DNA of 64,000 bases from Phocaeicola sartorii JCM 17136 = DSM 21941. GTDB lineage: Bacteria > Bacteroidota > Bacteroidia > Bacteroidales > Bacteroidaceae. Location of the stretch: the NCBI RefSeq assembly GCF_000614185.1, contig NZ_BAKM01000025.1:1-64000 (forward strand). The letters run 5' to 3'. Below, piece after piece: positions 28,724 to 37,620 of this stretch (positions within the stretch are counted from its first letter, which is position 1; each line of letters begins with the position of its first letter). A model generated the notes under the pieces. It saw nothing but the letters and a program-made list of their open reading frames with translations. It did not search any database and was not told the DNA's origin. The translations under genes were made by a program, and so were the position numbers.

Positions 28724-29413
28724 ATGAAAAATAAAATAGAATTTATTGCTTTTGATGCCGATGACACTCTTTGGGAAAATGAACTTTATTTTCAAGAGTT
28801 GGAACACAAATTTTGTCATCTTCTGAGGAAATATTCACCAGCTCCTTCCGTATCAGAAGAATTGTTCAAGACAGAAATAAAAAATCTGCATATCTATGGC
28901 TATGGACTGAAAGGAATGCTGCTTTGCATGATTGAAACCATTTGCAAAGTTACTAATGGAGAAGGAGACCTCAATCTCGTAAAAGAAATCCTCCGATCAG
29001 GTCAGGAACTTCTGCAAAGACCAATCACATTATTGGACGGTGTGCAAGAAGTCATATCAGCCTTGTGCGAAAATTATAAATTAGTATTAGCCACCAAAGG
29101 TGATCTGTTCGATCAAAAAAGAAAGATTTCTGCATCCGGACTACAAGAATACTTTTGCCACATAGAAATAATGAGCGACAAGAAAAATGCGGATTATAAA
29201 AGATTGCTTGATAATTTAGGGTGCAAGGCAGAAAATTTACTGATGATAGGTAACTCGATAAAGTCAGATATTATTCCCATATTGGAACTCGGAGGTTATG
29301 CAGCCTATGTACCTCATCATATCACTTGGGCACACGAACAATATGAAGGCGAAGTAACGCACTCCAACTTTATAAAGTTGAATAATATTAAGGAGATACA
29401 AAACTATCTTTAG
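28724..29413 (+). CDS. HAD-superfamily hydrolase
   Basis: 229 residues with motif I DADDTLW at residues 10-16, motif II in VLATKGD near 124, and motif III/IV MIGNSIKSDI near 173. A cap of helical type lies between motifs I and II. Substrate unknown. It starts 36 bases after the CAT remnant and may have depended on its promoter; no separate promoter is obvious. Confidence 0.88.
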   Translation: MKNKIEFIAFDADDTLWENELYFQELEHKFCHLLRKYSPAPSVSEELFKTEIKNLHIYGYGLKGMLLCMIETICKVTNGEGDLNLVKEILRSGQELLQRPITLLDGVQEVISALCENYKLVLATKGDLFDQKRKISASGLQEYFCHIEIMSDKKNADYKRLLDNLGCKAENLLMIGNSIKSDIIPILELGGYAAYVPHHITWAHEQYEGEVTHSNFIKLNNIKEIQNYL

Positions 29414-29504
29414 TTTTTGCCATATTCCATTCTCCACCTGGCACTCTTTGAACAAAAACGCCATGTCCGGCAAGAATCAAAAAAATAAGTCATTCTATAC
29501 AACA

Positions 29505-29536
29505 AAAAGGAGAAATGCTTTGCATTTCTCCTTTTC
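29505..29536. terminator. Bidirectional terminator
   Basis: AAAAGGAGAAATGC pairs with GCATTTCTCCTTTT around a 4-base loop. Serves the HAD gene (+) and the porin gene (-). Confidence 0.8.
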
Positions 29537-29554
29537 ATCAAAAAAATCACACAT

Positions 29555-30254
29555 TTAAAACCCAATACTTAATCCGGCTATCAGATAAGTTTTGTCAAAT
29601 GAGGGCGAAACAATAGCCTGTACAAACAAAGGCAAAGAAAAATGATCTGTAATATTAATGTTCTTGGAAGCTTTTAAAGCAATATCTGTAAAAGCAGCAC
29701 CATCAGCATCATACATTCCTTTCCAAGGAGTGAAACCAACGGAAGGAGTGAGCGTAATTTCTGCCGGGCAAGCAATATTATAAGAAGCATTGATATAAGT
29801 GGAATAAGCACGATCACCGTCTTTGTTATCGTCTCCTCCCGCAAACATGGTAGACCAGCTCAAGGTCAGAGGAAAGTTCTCGCCGAAATTATAAGCTAAT
29901 GTTCCTTCAAAATGATGATCATGTTTATAATCCCCGTAGGCATGGTGATGCCATTCCACCAATAGTCGGTCACTGTAATACCTAAACCGCCAATGGTATA
30001 ACTCAAATTGATGTCAAACTCTTGTGCACCGTCTGTCTTGGTCAGGCTCTGACTCCCCCAAGCAGACAAAGAAAGATTGCCGTAAGATAATCCTAATGTA
30101 GGCTGTACTGAAAATCCTGAATTCTGGTAAGCGCCACGCCAAATGTAATCACTTACAAAATCTGCCTTAGCCGTTACGTTAAATTCTTGTGCTTTTATCA
30201 CTCCAGCAACAGTAAAGCCAGCACCAATACCACTTTTTTCAAATTCTTTTTCAT
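29555..30254 (-). CDS. Putative beta-barrel porin (TorF-like) in kdp locus (two frame breaks)
   Basis: About 233 residues once two missing bases are restored (near 30214, where TGGTGC should be TGGGTGC, and near 29951 in AATGGCATCACC). The start at 30254 then gives a signal peptide MKKNLKKVVLGAGF... ending VIKAQ, and a mature part starting EFNVTAKADFVSDYIWRGAYQ. Alternating polar and aromatic strands with a final Phe (AGLSIGF) are typical of outer-membrane barrels. Its place after kdpC suggests it admits ions for Kdp uptake (inference). Confidence 0.7.
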
Positions 30255-30382
30255 CTTAAAAAATTAAACTAATTAATACTCGTGTTTTACATATTTCTAC
30301 TATTTCCTTCTTATTGTCTGAAAGGAAATATCCATTTTGAGTTTTTCTGAATCAAGATGCATCATTCAATGGGTGATGCACG

Positions 30383-30496
30383 TCAAAGATCAAGAATCCA
30401 TGTTATCAAAGCAAAGAACAATACAATGATAGCCACAGCTTCTAGAGCCGACAGGCTCTCGGTATCCAGAGGGAACTTCTCTTTTTCATGACGCAC
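30383..30496 (-). CDS. 37-residue membrane micro-ORF after kdpC
   Basis: GTG start at 30496, 32 bases after the kdpC stop; an in-frame stop lies just upstream, so no longer form exists. Nine charged residues (RHEKEKFPLD) are followed by SLSALEAVAIIVLFFALITWILDL, a single membrane helix. Not recognised; could be an extra small Kdp subunit or chance. Present between kdpC and the porin in the same direction. Confidence 0.45.
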   Translation of the reverse strand: MRHEKEKFPLDTESLSALEAVAIIVLFFALITWILDL

Positions 30497-30528
30497 ATCT
30501 TCCTAATTTAATGACTATATATTTTTTA

Positions 30529-31098
30529 TTATTTTGCCTTTTCTAAAGCAGTATTCAGTTTCAACACATTCACCTTCTCTGTACCGAACATGCCCATAAA
30601 CGGTTTTTCCACAGCTTTATCTACAATAGCTTTTACAGTTTCCTCACTCATTCCGCGAGCTTTAGCCACACGTTGTACCTGCACGTATGCGCAGGCCGGA
30701 GTGATGTCAGGATCCAGTCCGGAACCGCTGGCTGTTACCATCTCGGCAGGTACTTCCTTACGGCTCAAGTAAGGATGATGCTTTAAAAATGTATCAATCC
30801 GCGCTTCTACTTCAGCCAGATACTCCTCATTGGTAGGACCTTTATTGCTACCGGCCGAATTAGCCGCATCATAACCTTCACCAGCACATGAAGGACGTCC
30901 CCAGAAATAGATATCTTCTGTAAATAATTGTCCCACATTGGCTGCACCTACCACATTTTCATTAAGTTTCACAACCTCGGCATTGCCGGAATTAGGTCCG
31001 GCAAATTGAGCGAAAATCCATAAGATTAGTATATAGCATACTGAGAAAAACACACAAAAGACTAAGGTAAGTCTGAATGACTTTATAAAATTTTTCAT
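30529..31098 (-). CDS. kdpC: K+-transporting ATPase subunit C
   Basis: 189 residues with one N-terminal membrane helix (about 11-33) and a periplasmic domain. Typical pieces are FWGRPSCAG near 66, GSGLDPDITPACAYVQVQRVAKARG near 126 and the C-terminal VNVLKLN. KdpC stabilises the KdpFABC complex and may aid K+ binding. Ends the kdpABC set; 13 bases after kdpB. Confidence 0.95.
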   Translation of the reverse strand: MKNFIKSFRLTLVFCVFFSVCYILILWIFAQFAGPNSGNAEVVKLNENVVGAANVGQLFTEDIYFWGRPSCAGEGYDAANSAGSNKGPTNEEYLAEVEARIDTFLKHHPYLSRKEVPAEMVTASGSGLDPDITPACAYVQVQRVAKARGMSEETVKAIVDKAVEKPFMGMFGTEKVNVLKLNTALEKAK

Positions 31099-31111
31099 TG
31101 TTATTTATTTG

Positions 31112-33144
31112 TTAAAAGAATAATCCTACTACTAAATCTATTAATTTAATACCCACAAAAGGAGCAATAACACCACCTATGCCATATATCAAAAGATTAC
31201 GACGAAGCAAGGCGGAAGCTCCTATCGGTTTGTATTGAACTCCTTTCAATGCCAGCGGAATCAGAATAGGAATAATGATGGCATTGAATATAACCGCAGA
31301 CAAGATAGCACTCTCAGGGCTATGCAACCCCATAAGATTCAATGCAGCCAGTTCTGGAATGGAAAGCATGAACAATGCAGGAACAATGGCAAAATATTTG
31401 GCCACATCATTGGCTATGGAGAAAGTGGTCAGTGTACCACGTGTCATCAGCAATTGTTTACCTATCTCGACAATCTCTATCAGTTTGGTAGGATCATTAT
31501 CCAAATCCACATATTCCCTGCTTCCTTGGCAGCCTGTGTACCGCTATTCATGGCAACCCCCACATTAGCTTGGGCAAGGGCAGGAGCGTCATTTGTTCCG
31601 TCACCCATCATGGCAACCAGTTTGCCGGCAGCCTGCTCTTTCTTGATATACTCCATCTTATCCTCCGGTTTAGCTTCGGCTATAAAGTCGTCTACTCCGG
31701 CTTTCTCTGCAATATATTTGGCGGTCAATGGGTTATCTCCCGTCACCATGACTGTTTTTACCCCCATCTTGCGTAAACGTTCAAAACGTTCCTGAATACC
31801 CGGTTTTATGATATCCTGCAATTCTATTACTCCGGCAATTTTCTTATTGACACTTACTACCAATGGAGTACCTCCATTACTTGTAATGGTTTGAATGATA
31901 TCTTCCGTTTCTTTTGGGAAAGGATTTCCGGCAGACAAAGCTATCTTTCGGATCGCATCAAATGCACCTTTACGGATTTCTGTTCCATCCTTCAAGTTAA
32001 TACCCGAGCATTTGGTTTCGGCGGTAAATTTTATCATATGGGCACCATCGGTATTCAAATTACGCATCCGTAAACCCGATTCACGTCCCAGTTCAATAAT
32101 AGATTTGCCTTCCGGAGTATCATCAGATACAGATGAGAGCAGGCAGGCTTCGATGAAAGCATGTTCATCCACTCCCTGAGCCGGATAAAAACGGGTAGCT
32201 TTACGGTTTCCTATAGTTATTGTTCCTGTTTTATCAAGAAGCAACGTATCTATATCTCCGGCTGTTTCCACTGCCTTACCCGATTTGGTTATGACATTGG
32301 CACGCAAAGCACGATCCATCCCGGCGATACCGATAGCCGAAAGCAATCCTCCGATAGTGGTAGGAATGAGGCAGACAAACAAGGACAGAAAAGAAGCAAT
32401 GGTAATGACAGTTCCCGTATAATCGGCAAACGGTTTAAGGGTGATACACACAATGACAAAGACCAATGTAAATGCTGCCAACAGGATAGTCAATGCAATT
32501 TCATTCGGTGTTTTCTGGCGGGATGCGCCTTCCACCAATGCAATCATCTTATCCAGGAAACTTTCACCCGGTTGGGTGCTTACCATTACTTTTATCTGAT
32601 CGGACAATACTTTTGTACCTCCTGTTACTGAACTCTTGTCACCGCCTGCTTCACGGATTACAGGAGCGGATTCGCCTGTGATGGCACTTTCGTCAATAGA
32701 CGCCAGTCCTTCGATGATCTCGCCATCGGCAGGAATTACATCTCCTGCCTCACATACAAAAATATCACCTTTCTTTAACCGGGAACTACTGACAGTTTTC
32801 AAAGTCCCGTTCACAATCAATTTGGCAGGGGTTTCCTCACGAGTCTTCCTCAGGCTATCGGCTTGTGCTTTTCCGCGCGCTTCGGCAATAGCTTCAGCAA
32901 AATTAGCAAATAACAAGGTAATGAACAGGATTACGAAAACCCATAAATTATAAATAAATGAGCCTTGTGAATCATTAACGATAGAGTAGAGCATCACCAA
33001 GAACATAATAGCTGTACAAACCTCTACCGTGAACATAATCGGATTCTTAATCATCACTCGCGGATTCAACTTCACGAATGATTGTTTTATGCTGTCAATG
33101 ACTTGCTCCTTCTGAAATAAAGAAGCTGATTTATTATCTTTCAT
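31112..33144 (-). CDS. kdpB: K+-transporting P-type ATPase subunit B (frame-broken)
   Basis: Catalytic P-type ATPase subunit. TGES in the actuator domain near residue 155, phosphorylation motif DKTGT near 303, and hinge motif [11 protein letters not shown] near 515 are all present. The frame is lost near 31511 (AATATGTGG should be AATATGGTGG, one G short). Restored length is 677 residues, normal for KdpB, with the last membrane helices encoded after the break. 33 bases after kdpA. Confidence 0.94.
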
Positions 33145-33177
33145 ATCTTCTATTAATATCGTTGTCTGTTATCAGAA

Positions 33178-34884
33178 TTATAAACTCAAGTGCTCGGCAA
33201 TAGTGCTTAATGCATGTACCGGGAAGAATGATAGTGCGGCAACAATAAAAATAACCGCAAATGTCATCACACCGAATGTCACTGTATCGGTTTGCAATGT
33301 GCCGGCGCTTTCGGGAATAAATTTTTTCTTAGCCAGAATACCTGCTATGGCCACTTGACCTACAATCGGGACAAAACGTCCTAATATCAGCACAATACCA
33401 CAAGAGTAGTTCCAAAACCATGTGTTATCACCCAGTCCTTCAAAACCGGAACCATTATTGGCGGCACACGAGGTGTATTCATAAAGCATTTCGCTCAGAC
33501 CATGATATCCGGGATTATTCAGCCAGCCACCTTCACTTTCCACAAATGCAGGCGCATGAACAAACAGATAAGCAGCCAATGCCGTACCAACTAAAATGAT
33601 AAACGGATGAAGTAGTGCCACAATGGAAGCAATCTTCATTTCACGTGCTTCTACTTTATGACCAAGGAACTCCGGTGTACGGCCTACCATCAACCCACTG
33701 ATGAACACGGCGATAATAATAAATGTAAAGTAGTTCATCCATCCCACACCTACACCGCCAAACCATGTGTTGATCTGCATGTTCAGCATTTCCATCATAC
33801 CCGAAAGCGGCATTGTTGAATCGTGCATACCATTGACAGAACCATTGGAAGTAACCGTAGTAGTAATACTCCACAAAGCAGTGGCAGCCGAGCCCAAACG
33901 TATTTCTTTACCTTCCATCGCGCCATTATCCTGCGCTATCCCCATTTCATCAATACGTGGATTACCACCCATCTCCTGACTCACATTGATACAAACTCCT
34001 ACCAGATAAGCAAACAGCATGACACCATATATACTATAACCCAATTTCTTACGTTTCAGATAGAAACCGAATGCAAATGCCATCGCCATAGGTATGATAA
34101 GGATAGACCAACATTCCACCATATTGGCAAAATAGGTAGGGTTCTCCAATGGATGAGAAGAGTTGACACCAAAATAACCACCACCATTAGTACCCAATTG
34201 TTTGATAGGGACAATAGCCGCCGTAGGGCCTTGTGATACATATTGTGTAGCTCCTTCCATGGTGGTCACCTTCATTTTTCCGTCAAAGCCCATCGGAGTT
34301 CCTTGCACAATCAGGATAAAGCCTACGACCAATGAAAGAGGCAACAGGACACGGGTACAACTTAATACCAAATAGTTCCAGAAATTGCCAATAGTCTGAG
34401 TAGTCTTTGCAGCCAGCGCTTTCATTATACCTGCCATGGCAGCCATACCGGTAGCGGCAGTAATAAACTGAAAGAGCATGATGACGAATAACTGAGTAAA
34501 ATAAGTCAGCCCACTTTCACCGCTATAATGTTGCAAGTTACAGTTCACCATGAAACTGATACAAGTATTGAATGCCTGATGCGCAGTCTGACCGACATTT
34601 CCATCCGGGTTAAGCGGCAGCACACCTTGTGTAACCAACAGTACCATCCCCCAAAGGAACCAAAATAGATTTACCACCAGCAAGGCTCTCAAAAACTGTT
34701 TCCAGTTCATCTCCTCATTGGGATTGATGCCACTCAGTTTGAACATAACCCGTTCAACGGGCTTCATAAAATCCGACCAAGTCTTTTCACCTTTATAAAC
34801 TTTAGCGATATATTTGCCCAAAGGATAGCTAAGCACTATCAATAAGACAATTTGCGCTATAACACCTAAAATTTCAGTATTCAT
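33178..34884 (-). CDS. kdpA: K+-transporting ATPase subunit A
   Basis: Intact 568-residue K+-channel-like subunit with about ten membrane segments. Selectivity-filter loops are visible as QTAHQAFNTCISFMVNCN (near 100), GTNGGGYFGVNSSHP (near 230), SGMMEM...NTWFGGVGVG (near 370) and CAANNGSGFEG (near 478). Works with KdpB to import K+ at micromolar levels. Follows kdpF. Confidence 0.96.
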   Translation of the reverse strand: MNTEILGVIAQIVLLIVLSYPLGKYIAKVYKGEKTWSDFMKPVERVMFKLSGINPNEEMNWKQFLRALLVVNLFWFLWGMVLLVTQGVLPLNPDGNVGQTAHQAFNTCISFMVNCNLQHYSGESGLTYFTQLFVIMLFQFITAATGMAAMAGIMKALAAKTTQTIGNFWNYLVLSCTRVLLPLSLVVGFILIVQGTPMGFDGKMKVTTMEGATQYVSQGPTAAIVPIKQLGTNGGGYFGVNSSHPLENPTYFANMVECWSILIIPMAMAFAFGFYLKRKKLGYSIYGVMLFAYLVGVCINVSQEMGGNPRIDEMGIAQDNGAMEGKEIRLGSAATALWSITTTVTSNGSVNGMHDSTMPLSGMMEMLNMQINTWFGGVGVGWMNYFTFIIIAVFISGLMVGRTPEFLGHKVEAREMKIASIVALLHPFIILVGTALAAYLFVHAPAFVESEGGWLNNPGYHGLSEMLYEYTSCAANNGSGFEGLGDNTWFWNYSCGIVLILGRFVPIVGQVAIAGILAKKKFIPESAGTLQTDTVTFGVMTFAVIFIVAALSFFPVHALSTIAEHLSL

Positions 34885-34910
34885 AACTCTTTATTTCTTA
34901 ACTTACCTTT

Positions 34911-34991
34911 TTAAAACTTCTCCGGCTTGATGAGAACATACATCATATAGCCGAACATAATCAAACTAACTACAAATAATGCTGTGTACAT
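34911..34991 (-). CDS. kdpF: K+-transporting ATPase small subunit F
   Basis: 26 residues, one membrane helix (MYTALFVVSLIMFGYMMYVL, then IKPEKF). Size, PEKF-type end and place 26 bases before kdpA match KdpF, a lipid-like stabiliser of the Kdp complex. Too short for most gene finders. Confidence 0.85.
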   Translation of the reverse strand: MYTALFVVSLIMFGYMMYVLIKPEKF

Positions 34992-35012
34992 AACTTGTTT
35001 TTCCTTTCTTTT

Positions 35013-35111
35013 TTAGATCTTCTCGAACCAGTCTATACATTTAAAGAAAAGCCAAAAGCAAGCTATGCCACTCAAGGTACAAACTACAAATCCGATTGAA
35101 AATAAATCCAT
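35013..35111 (-). CDS. 32-residue membrane micro-ORF, first gene of kdp operon
   Basis: ATG at 35111 preceded by AAAAAAAGGAATT. Reads MDLFSIGFVVCTLSGIACFW and then LFFKCIDWFEKI: one membrane helix with an amphipathic tail. It lies between the sigma-54 promoter and kdpF, 21 bases from kdpF. Not recognised. Being first in the transcript, it could be a small Kdp subunit or a leader peptide. Confidence 0.6.
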   Translation of the reverse strand: MDLFSIGFVVCTLSGIACFWLFFKCIDWFEKI

Positions 35112-35155
35112 AATTCCTTTTTTTAATTAATACTATTGTTAACTGCTACACTATA

Positions 35156-35171
35156 TGCCAATAGTGTGCCA
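35156..35171 (-). promoter_or_regulatory. Sigma-54 promoter of kdp operon
   Basis: Minus strand TGGCACACTATTGGCA fits TGGCAC-N5-TTGCW with one mismatch. GG and GC are separated by exactly 10 bases. Predicted start near 35146, about 35 bases before the first micro-ORF. Confidence 0.7.
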
Positions 35172-35248
35172 TTACCGGCAAACAGGAGATAAGTGATTGA
35201 TTTATATATAGATATAACAACAAGAAAAAAGAGGGAGCAAAAGAAGAT

Positions 35249-35265
35249 CTTTTCAAAATGAAAAG
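35249..35265 (-). promoter_or_regulatory. Upstream activator-like palindrome of kdp operon
   Basis: CTTTTCAAAATGAAAAG: 7-base perfect arms around AAA, centred about 110 bases upstream of the predicted sigma-54 start, where enhancer-binding regulators sit. A half site (TCAAAAC, core at 35276) lies 22 bases further up. The same core is paired upstream of the KdpD-like gene at 21401-21435. Confidence 0.55.
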
Positions 35266-35336
35266 GGAAGAATATCAAAACAGGAGGATAATTGATTTAT
35301 TTGCTGCCAAACTGCATAATTTCCCAATTTATTATA

Positions 35337-35344
35337 TAGCTTTG
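35337..35344 (+). promoter_or_regulatory. Promoter -7 element of macro-domain gene
   Basis: TAGCTTTG fits TAnnTTTG, 36 bases before the ATG at 35381. It makes the upstream ATG at 35258 unlikely. Confidence 0.5.
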
Positions 35345-35380
35345 TATAGAGGTTTTAATACAGAAAAACAGAAAGGGAAA

Positions 35381-35884
35381 ATGAAGAAAATAAATGTTAT
35401 CGTAGCCGATATCACTACTTTAAAAGTAGACGCTATTGTAAATGCAGCCAACAGTTCGTTGCTGGGTGGCGGTGGTGTAGATGGAGCTATCCATCGGGCT
35501 GCAGGTCCGGCATTGTTAGCGGAATGCAAAACTTTGGGCGGTTGTCCGACGGGTGAAAGCAAGATAACCGATGCATACAACCTGCCATGCAGGAAAGTGA
35601 TTCATACCGTAGGACCCGTATGGCATGGGGGAACGCATGGAGAAGCCGAAAAACTTGCATCATGTTATCGTACCAGTTTTATACTAGCGAGAGAGAACGG
35701 CATCCAAAGCATTGCATTCCCCTGTATCAGTACCGGCGTATATCATTATCCCAAGGAAGAAGCGGCACGTATCGCATTGAATGCCATCGGGGAAGAAATG
35801 GCACATGGCTATGAAGGAGAAGTGATTGTATGCTGTTTCTCGGAAAAAGATGCTGAAGTATATCGAGAACTCCTTTCTTGCTGA
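35381..35884 (+). CDS. Macro-domain (ADP-ribose-binding) protein
   Basis: 167 residues, essentially one macro domain of the YmdB/MacroD type. Signature pieces are VDAIVNAANSSLLGGGGVDGAIH near residue 18 and FPCISTGVYHYP near 108. Such proteins bind or hydrolyse ADP-ribose derivatives, for example O-acetyl-ADP-ribose. Divergent from the kdp operon; no functional link is evident. Confidence 0.92.
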   Translation: MKKINVIVADITTLKVDAIVNAANSSLLGGGGVDGAIHRAAGPALLAECKTLGGCPTGESKITDAYNLPCRKVIHTVGPVWHGGTHGEAEKLASCYRTSFILARENGIQSIAFPCISTGVYHYPKEEAARIALNAIGEEMAHGYEGEVIVCCFSEKDAEVYRELLSC

Positions 35885-35986
35885 GGAAAGCCACAGGGGA
35901 TTTCTAACATCCGTACTGTGTTGATTCCGTTTCCATTTTTGCTGAAACCATAAGGAAGAAACGGCTTAATCAATGGTACTCAACAA

Positions 35987-37324
35987 CTAAATACCGTATT
36001 CCTCTATCTTTCTATATAAAGTGGTCAAACCTATTTTCAATAAACGTGAAGCCTCAGTCTTGTTTCCTTTAGTATGTTGCAGAACTTTAGCAATATGACG
36101 TTTTTCCATAGCGGCCAGTTCAAACTCCGAATAATTCTTGCCGGAATAATCTTCCTGTCGGGTATTCTGTATTTCAATAGGAAGATCTTGTAAGGTGAGC
36201 TGTTTGTCGCAGATAATCATACTGCGTTCTATCACGTTTCGCAATTCACGGATATTTCCTCTCCAGTCGGCAGCTTTCAAGGCTGTCAAGAATTCCGGAG
36301 TCATTCCTTCCACTTGTTTCCCCAGTTTCTTTGAAAAAAGTTGGATAAAGGTTTCCGCTAAAAGTCCGATGTCTTCTTTGCGCTCACGAAGAGGAGGGAG
36401 GTGTATTTGAAAAACAGAAAGACGATAATAAAGATCTTCACGGAAATTACCTTGTTCTATTTCTTTTTTCAGATCCCGGTTGGTAGCGGAGATAATGCGG
36501 ACATTCACTTTCGTTGGTTTCGTGTCGCCTATCTTGATATATTCTCCCGCTTCGAGTACACGAAGCAATTTGGCTTGCAGCTCGAAAGCCATTTCACCGA
36601 TTTCATCCAGAAAGATGGTTCCGTTATCGGCCGTTTCGAACAGCCCCTTCTTATCTTTCATCGCTCCGGTAAACGAACCGGCTTTATGACCGAATATCTC
36701 GCTTTCAAGCAGATCTCTGCTAAAGGCGGCACAGTTTACGGCCACAAAAGCATTCTCTTTGCGAAGACTGTTGCGGTGGATAGCTTGTGCAAAGACCTCT
36801 TTCCCCGTACCTGTTTCTCCAGTTAGCAAGACTGTGACATCCGTTGCCGAAACCTTTCGGGCTAATGTTACGGCTTGCTGCATACCCGCCGATTTTCCTT
36901 TTATAGCGTCAAAAGATATACGTTGGGGCTCCTCTGTTCTCACTTTATCCCCTATATTCTTTTTGGCTTGGGTCATAGCCCGGCTGATTAACGGAATAAT
37001 CTTATTGTTGTCATCTCCTTTAGTGATATAATCAAAGGCTCCATTCTTGATTGCCTGCACACCATCCGGAATATTACCGTGGGCGGTCAATAGTATCACC
37101 TCCAATTCTGGATAGAGTTTTTTGATGGTTGTAACCATATCCACTCCATTGCCGTCCGGCAGAAATACATCACACAACACCACTTGGGGATTATGCAACT
37201 TCAGTTGTTTCAACGTAGATTGGCAGTCGGCTGCCTGAAATACTTCATAGCCTTCCAATTCCATCATACGCGAAAGAAGTTTGCGTATTTGCGGTTCATC
37301 ATCAATGATTAAAATACTATCCAT
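35987..37324 (-). CDS. NtrC-type sigma-54 response regulator
   Basis: 445 residues: receiver domain with phospho-acceptor Asp in CDVFLPDGNG near 52, AAA+ domain with Walker A GETGTGKE near 170, the sigma-54 contact loop as GSFTGA (usual GAFTGA) near 213, Walker B DEIGE, and a Fis-type HTH at the end (NKTEASRLLKIGLTTLYRKI). Two genes from the kdp operon, which has a sigma-54 promoter, so it is the likely Kdp activator, with the kinase pair at 18656-21263 as partner (inferred). Confidence 0.92.
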   Translation of the reverse strand: MDSILIIDDEPQIRKLLSRMMELEGYEVFQAADCQSTLKQLKLHNPQVVLCDVFLPDGNGVDMVTTIKKLYPELEVILLTAHGNIPDGVQAIKNGAFDYITKGDDNNKIIPLISRAMTQAKKNIGDKVRTEEPQRISFDAIKGKSAGMQQAVTLARKVSATDVTVLLTGETGTGKEVFAQAIHRNSLRKENAFVAVNCAAFSRDLLESEIFGHKAGSFTGAMKDKKGLFETADNGTIFLDEIGEMAFELQAKLLRVLEAGEYIKIGDTKPTKVNVRIISATNRDLKKEIEQGNFREDLYYRLSVFQIHLPPLRERKEDIGLLAETFIQLFSKKLGKQVEGMTPEFLTALKAADWRGNIRELRNVIERSMIICDKQLTLQDLPIEIQNTRQEDYSGKNYSEFELAAMEKRHIAKVLQHTKGNKTEASRLLKIGLTTLYRKIEEYGI

Positions 37325-37620
37325 AGATTCATTCTGTTTTGCTTGGCAAACTTATGTAAAATCTCTGGAAAAGGCTAATAAAAAGGGCGAAAAGTCGTCG
37401 TAACGTCTGTTTATAAGGCGTTTGCATAGCCAAATGAGGACAGGCGAAAAACGGGGTAACGCAAAGGAAAGCGGATTTATGAAGCAGAACGGTCTCCAAA
37501 TCGTTACCCGCCGGATGGTGATTTTTAACACACCGTGTTGTATCTGGCAGCTTGTGGCACAGGTTGGCATATTAAGGTCTAACTCGTTGAGTGATAACTT
37601 TGCAAACAAAAAAAACGAGT
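37325..37620. other. Gene-free left junction of mobile island
   Basis: 296 bases between the regulator and the integrase. Contains GTAACG-type motifs in both directions (37395-37510), a 20-base sequence at 37489-37508 recurring at 49414-49433, and TAACTTTGC at 37595-37603, just before the integrase and possibly both its -7 element and an attachment core. ACTCGTT/AACGAGT arms flank that element. Confidence 0.5.
37489..37508 (+). repeat. Imperfect direct repeat, left copy
   Basis: ACGGTCTCCAAATCGTTACC. The copy at 49414-49433 differs at three positions. The two lie just inside or outside the likely island ends and may be integrase arm sites or part of the attachment region. Confidence 0.5.

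Noticed and set aside
37555..37569. TGGCACAGGTTGGCA before the integrase as a sigma-54 promoter
   Set aside because: GG and GC are 9 bases apart, not 10, and the better start signal is TAACTTTG at 37595.
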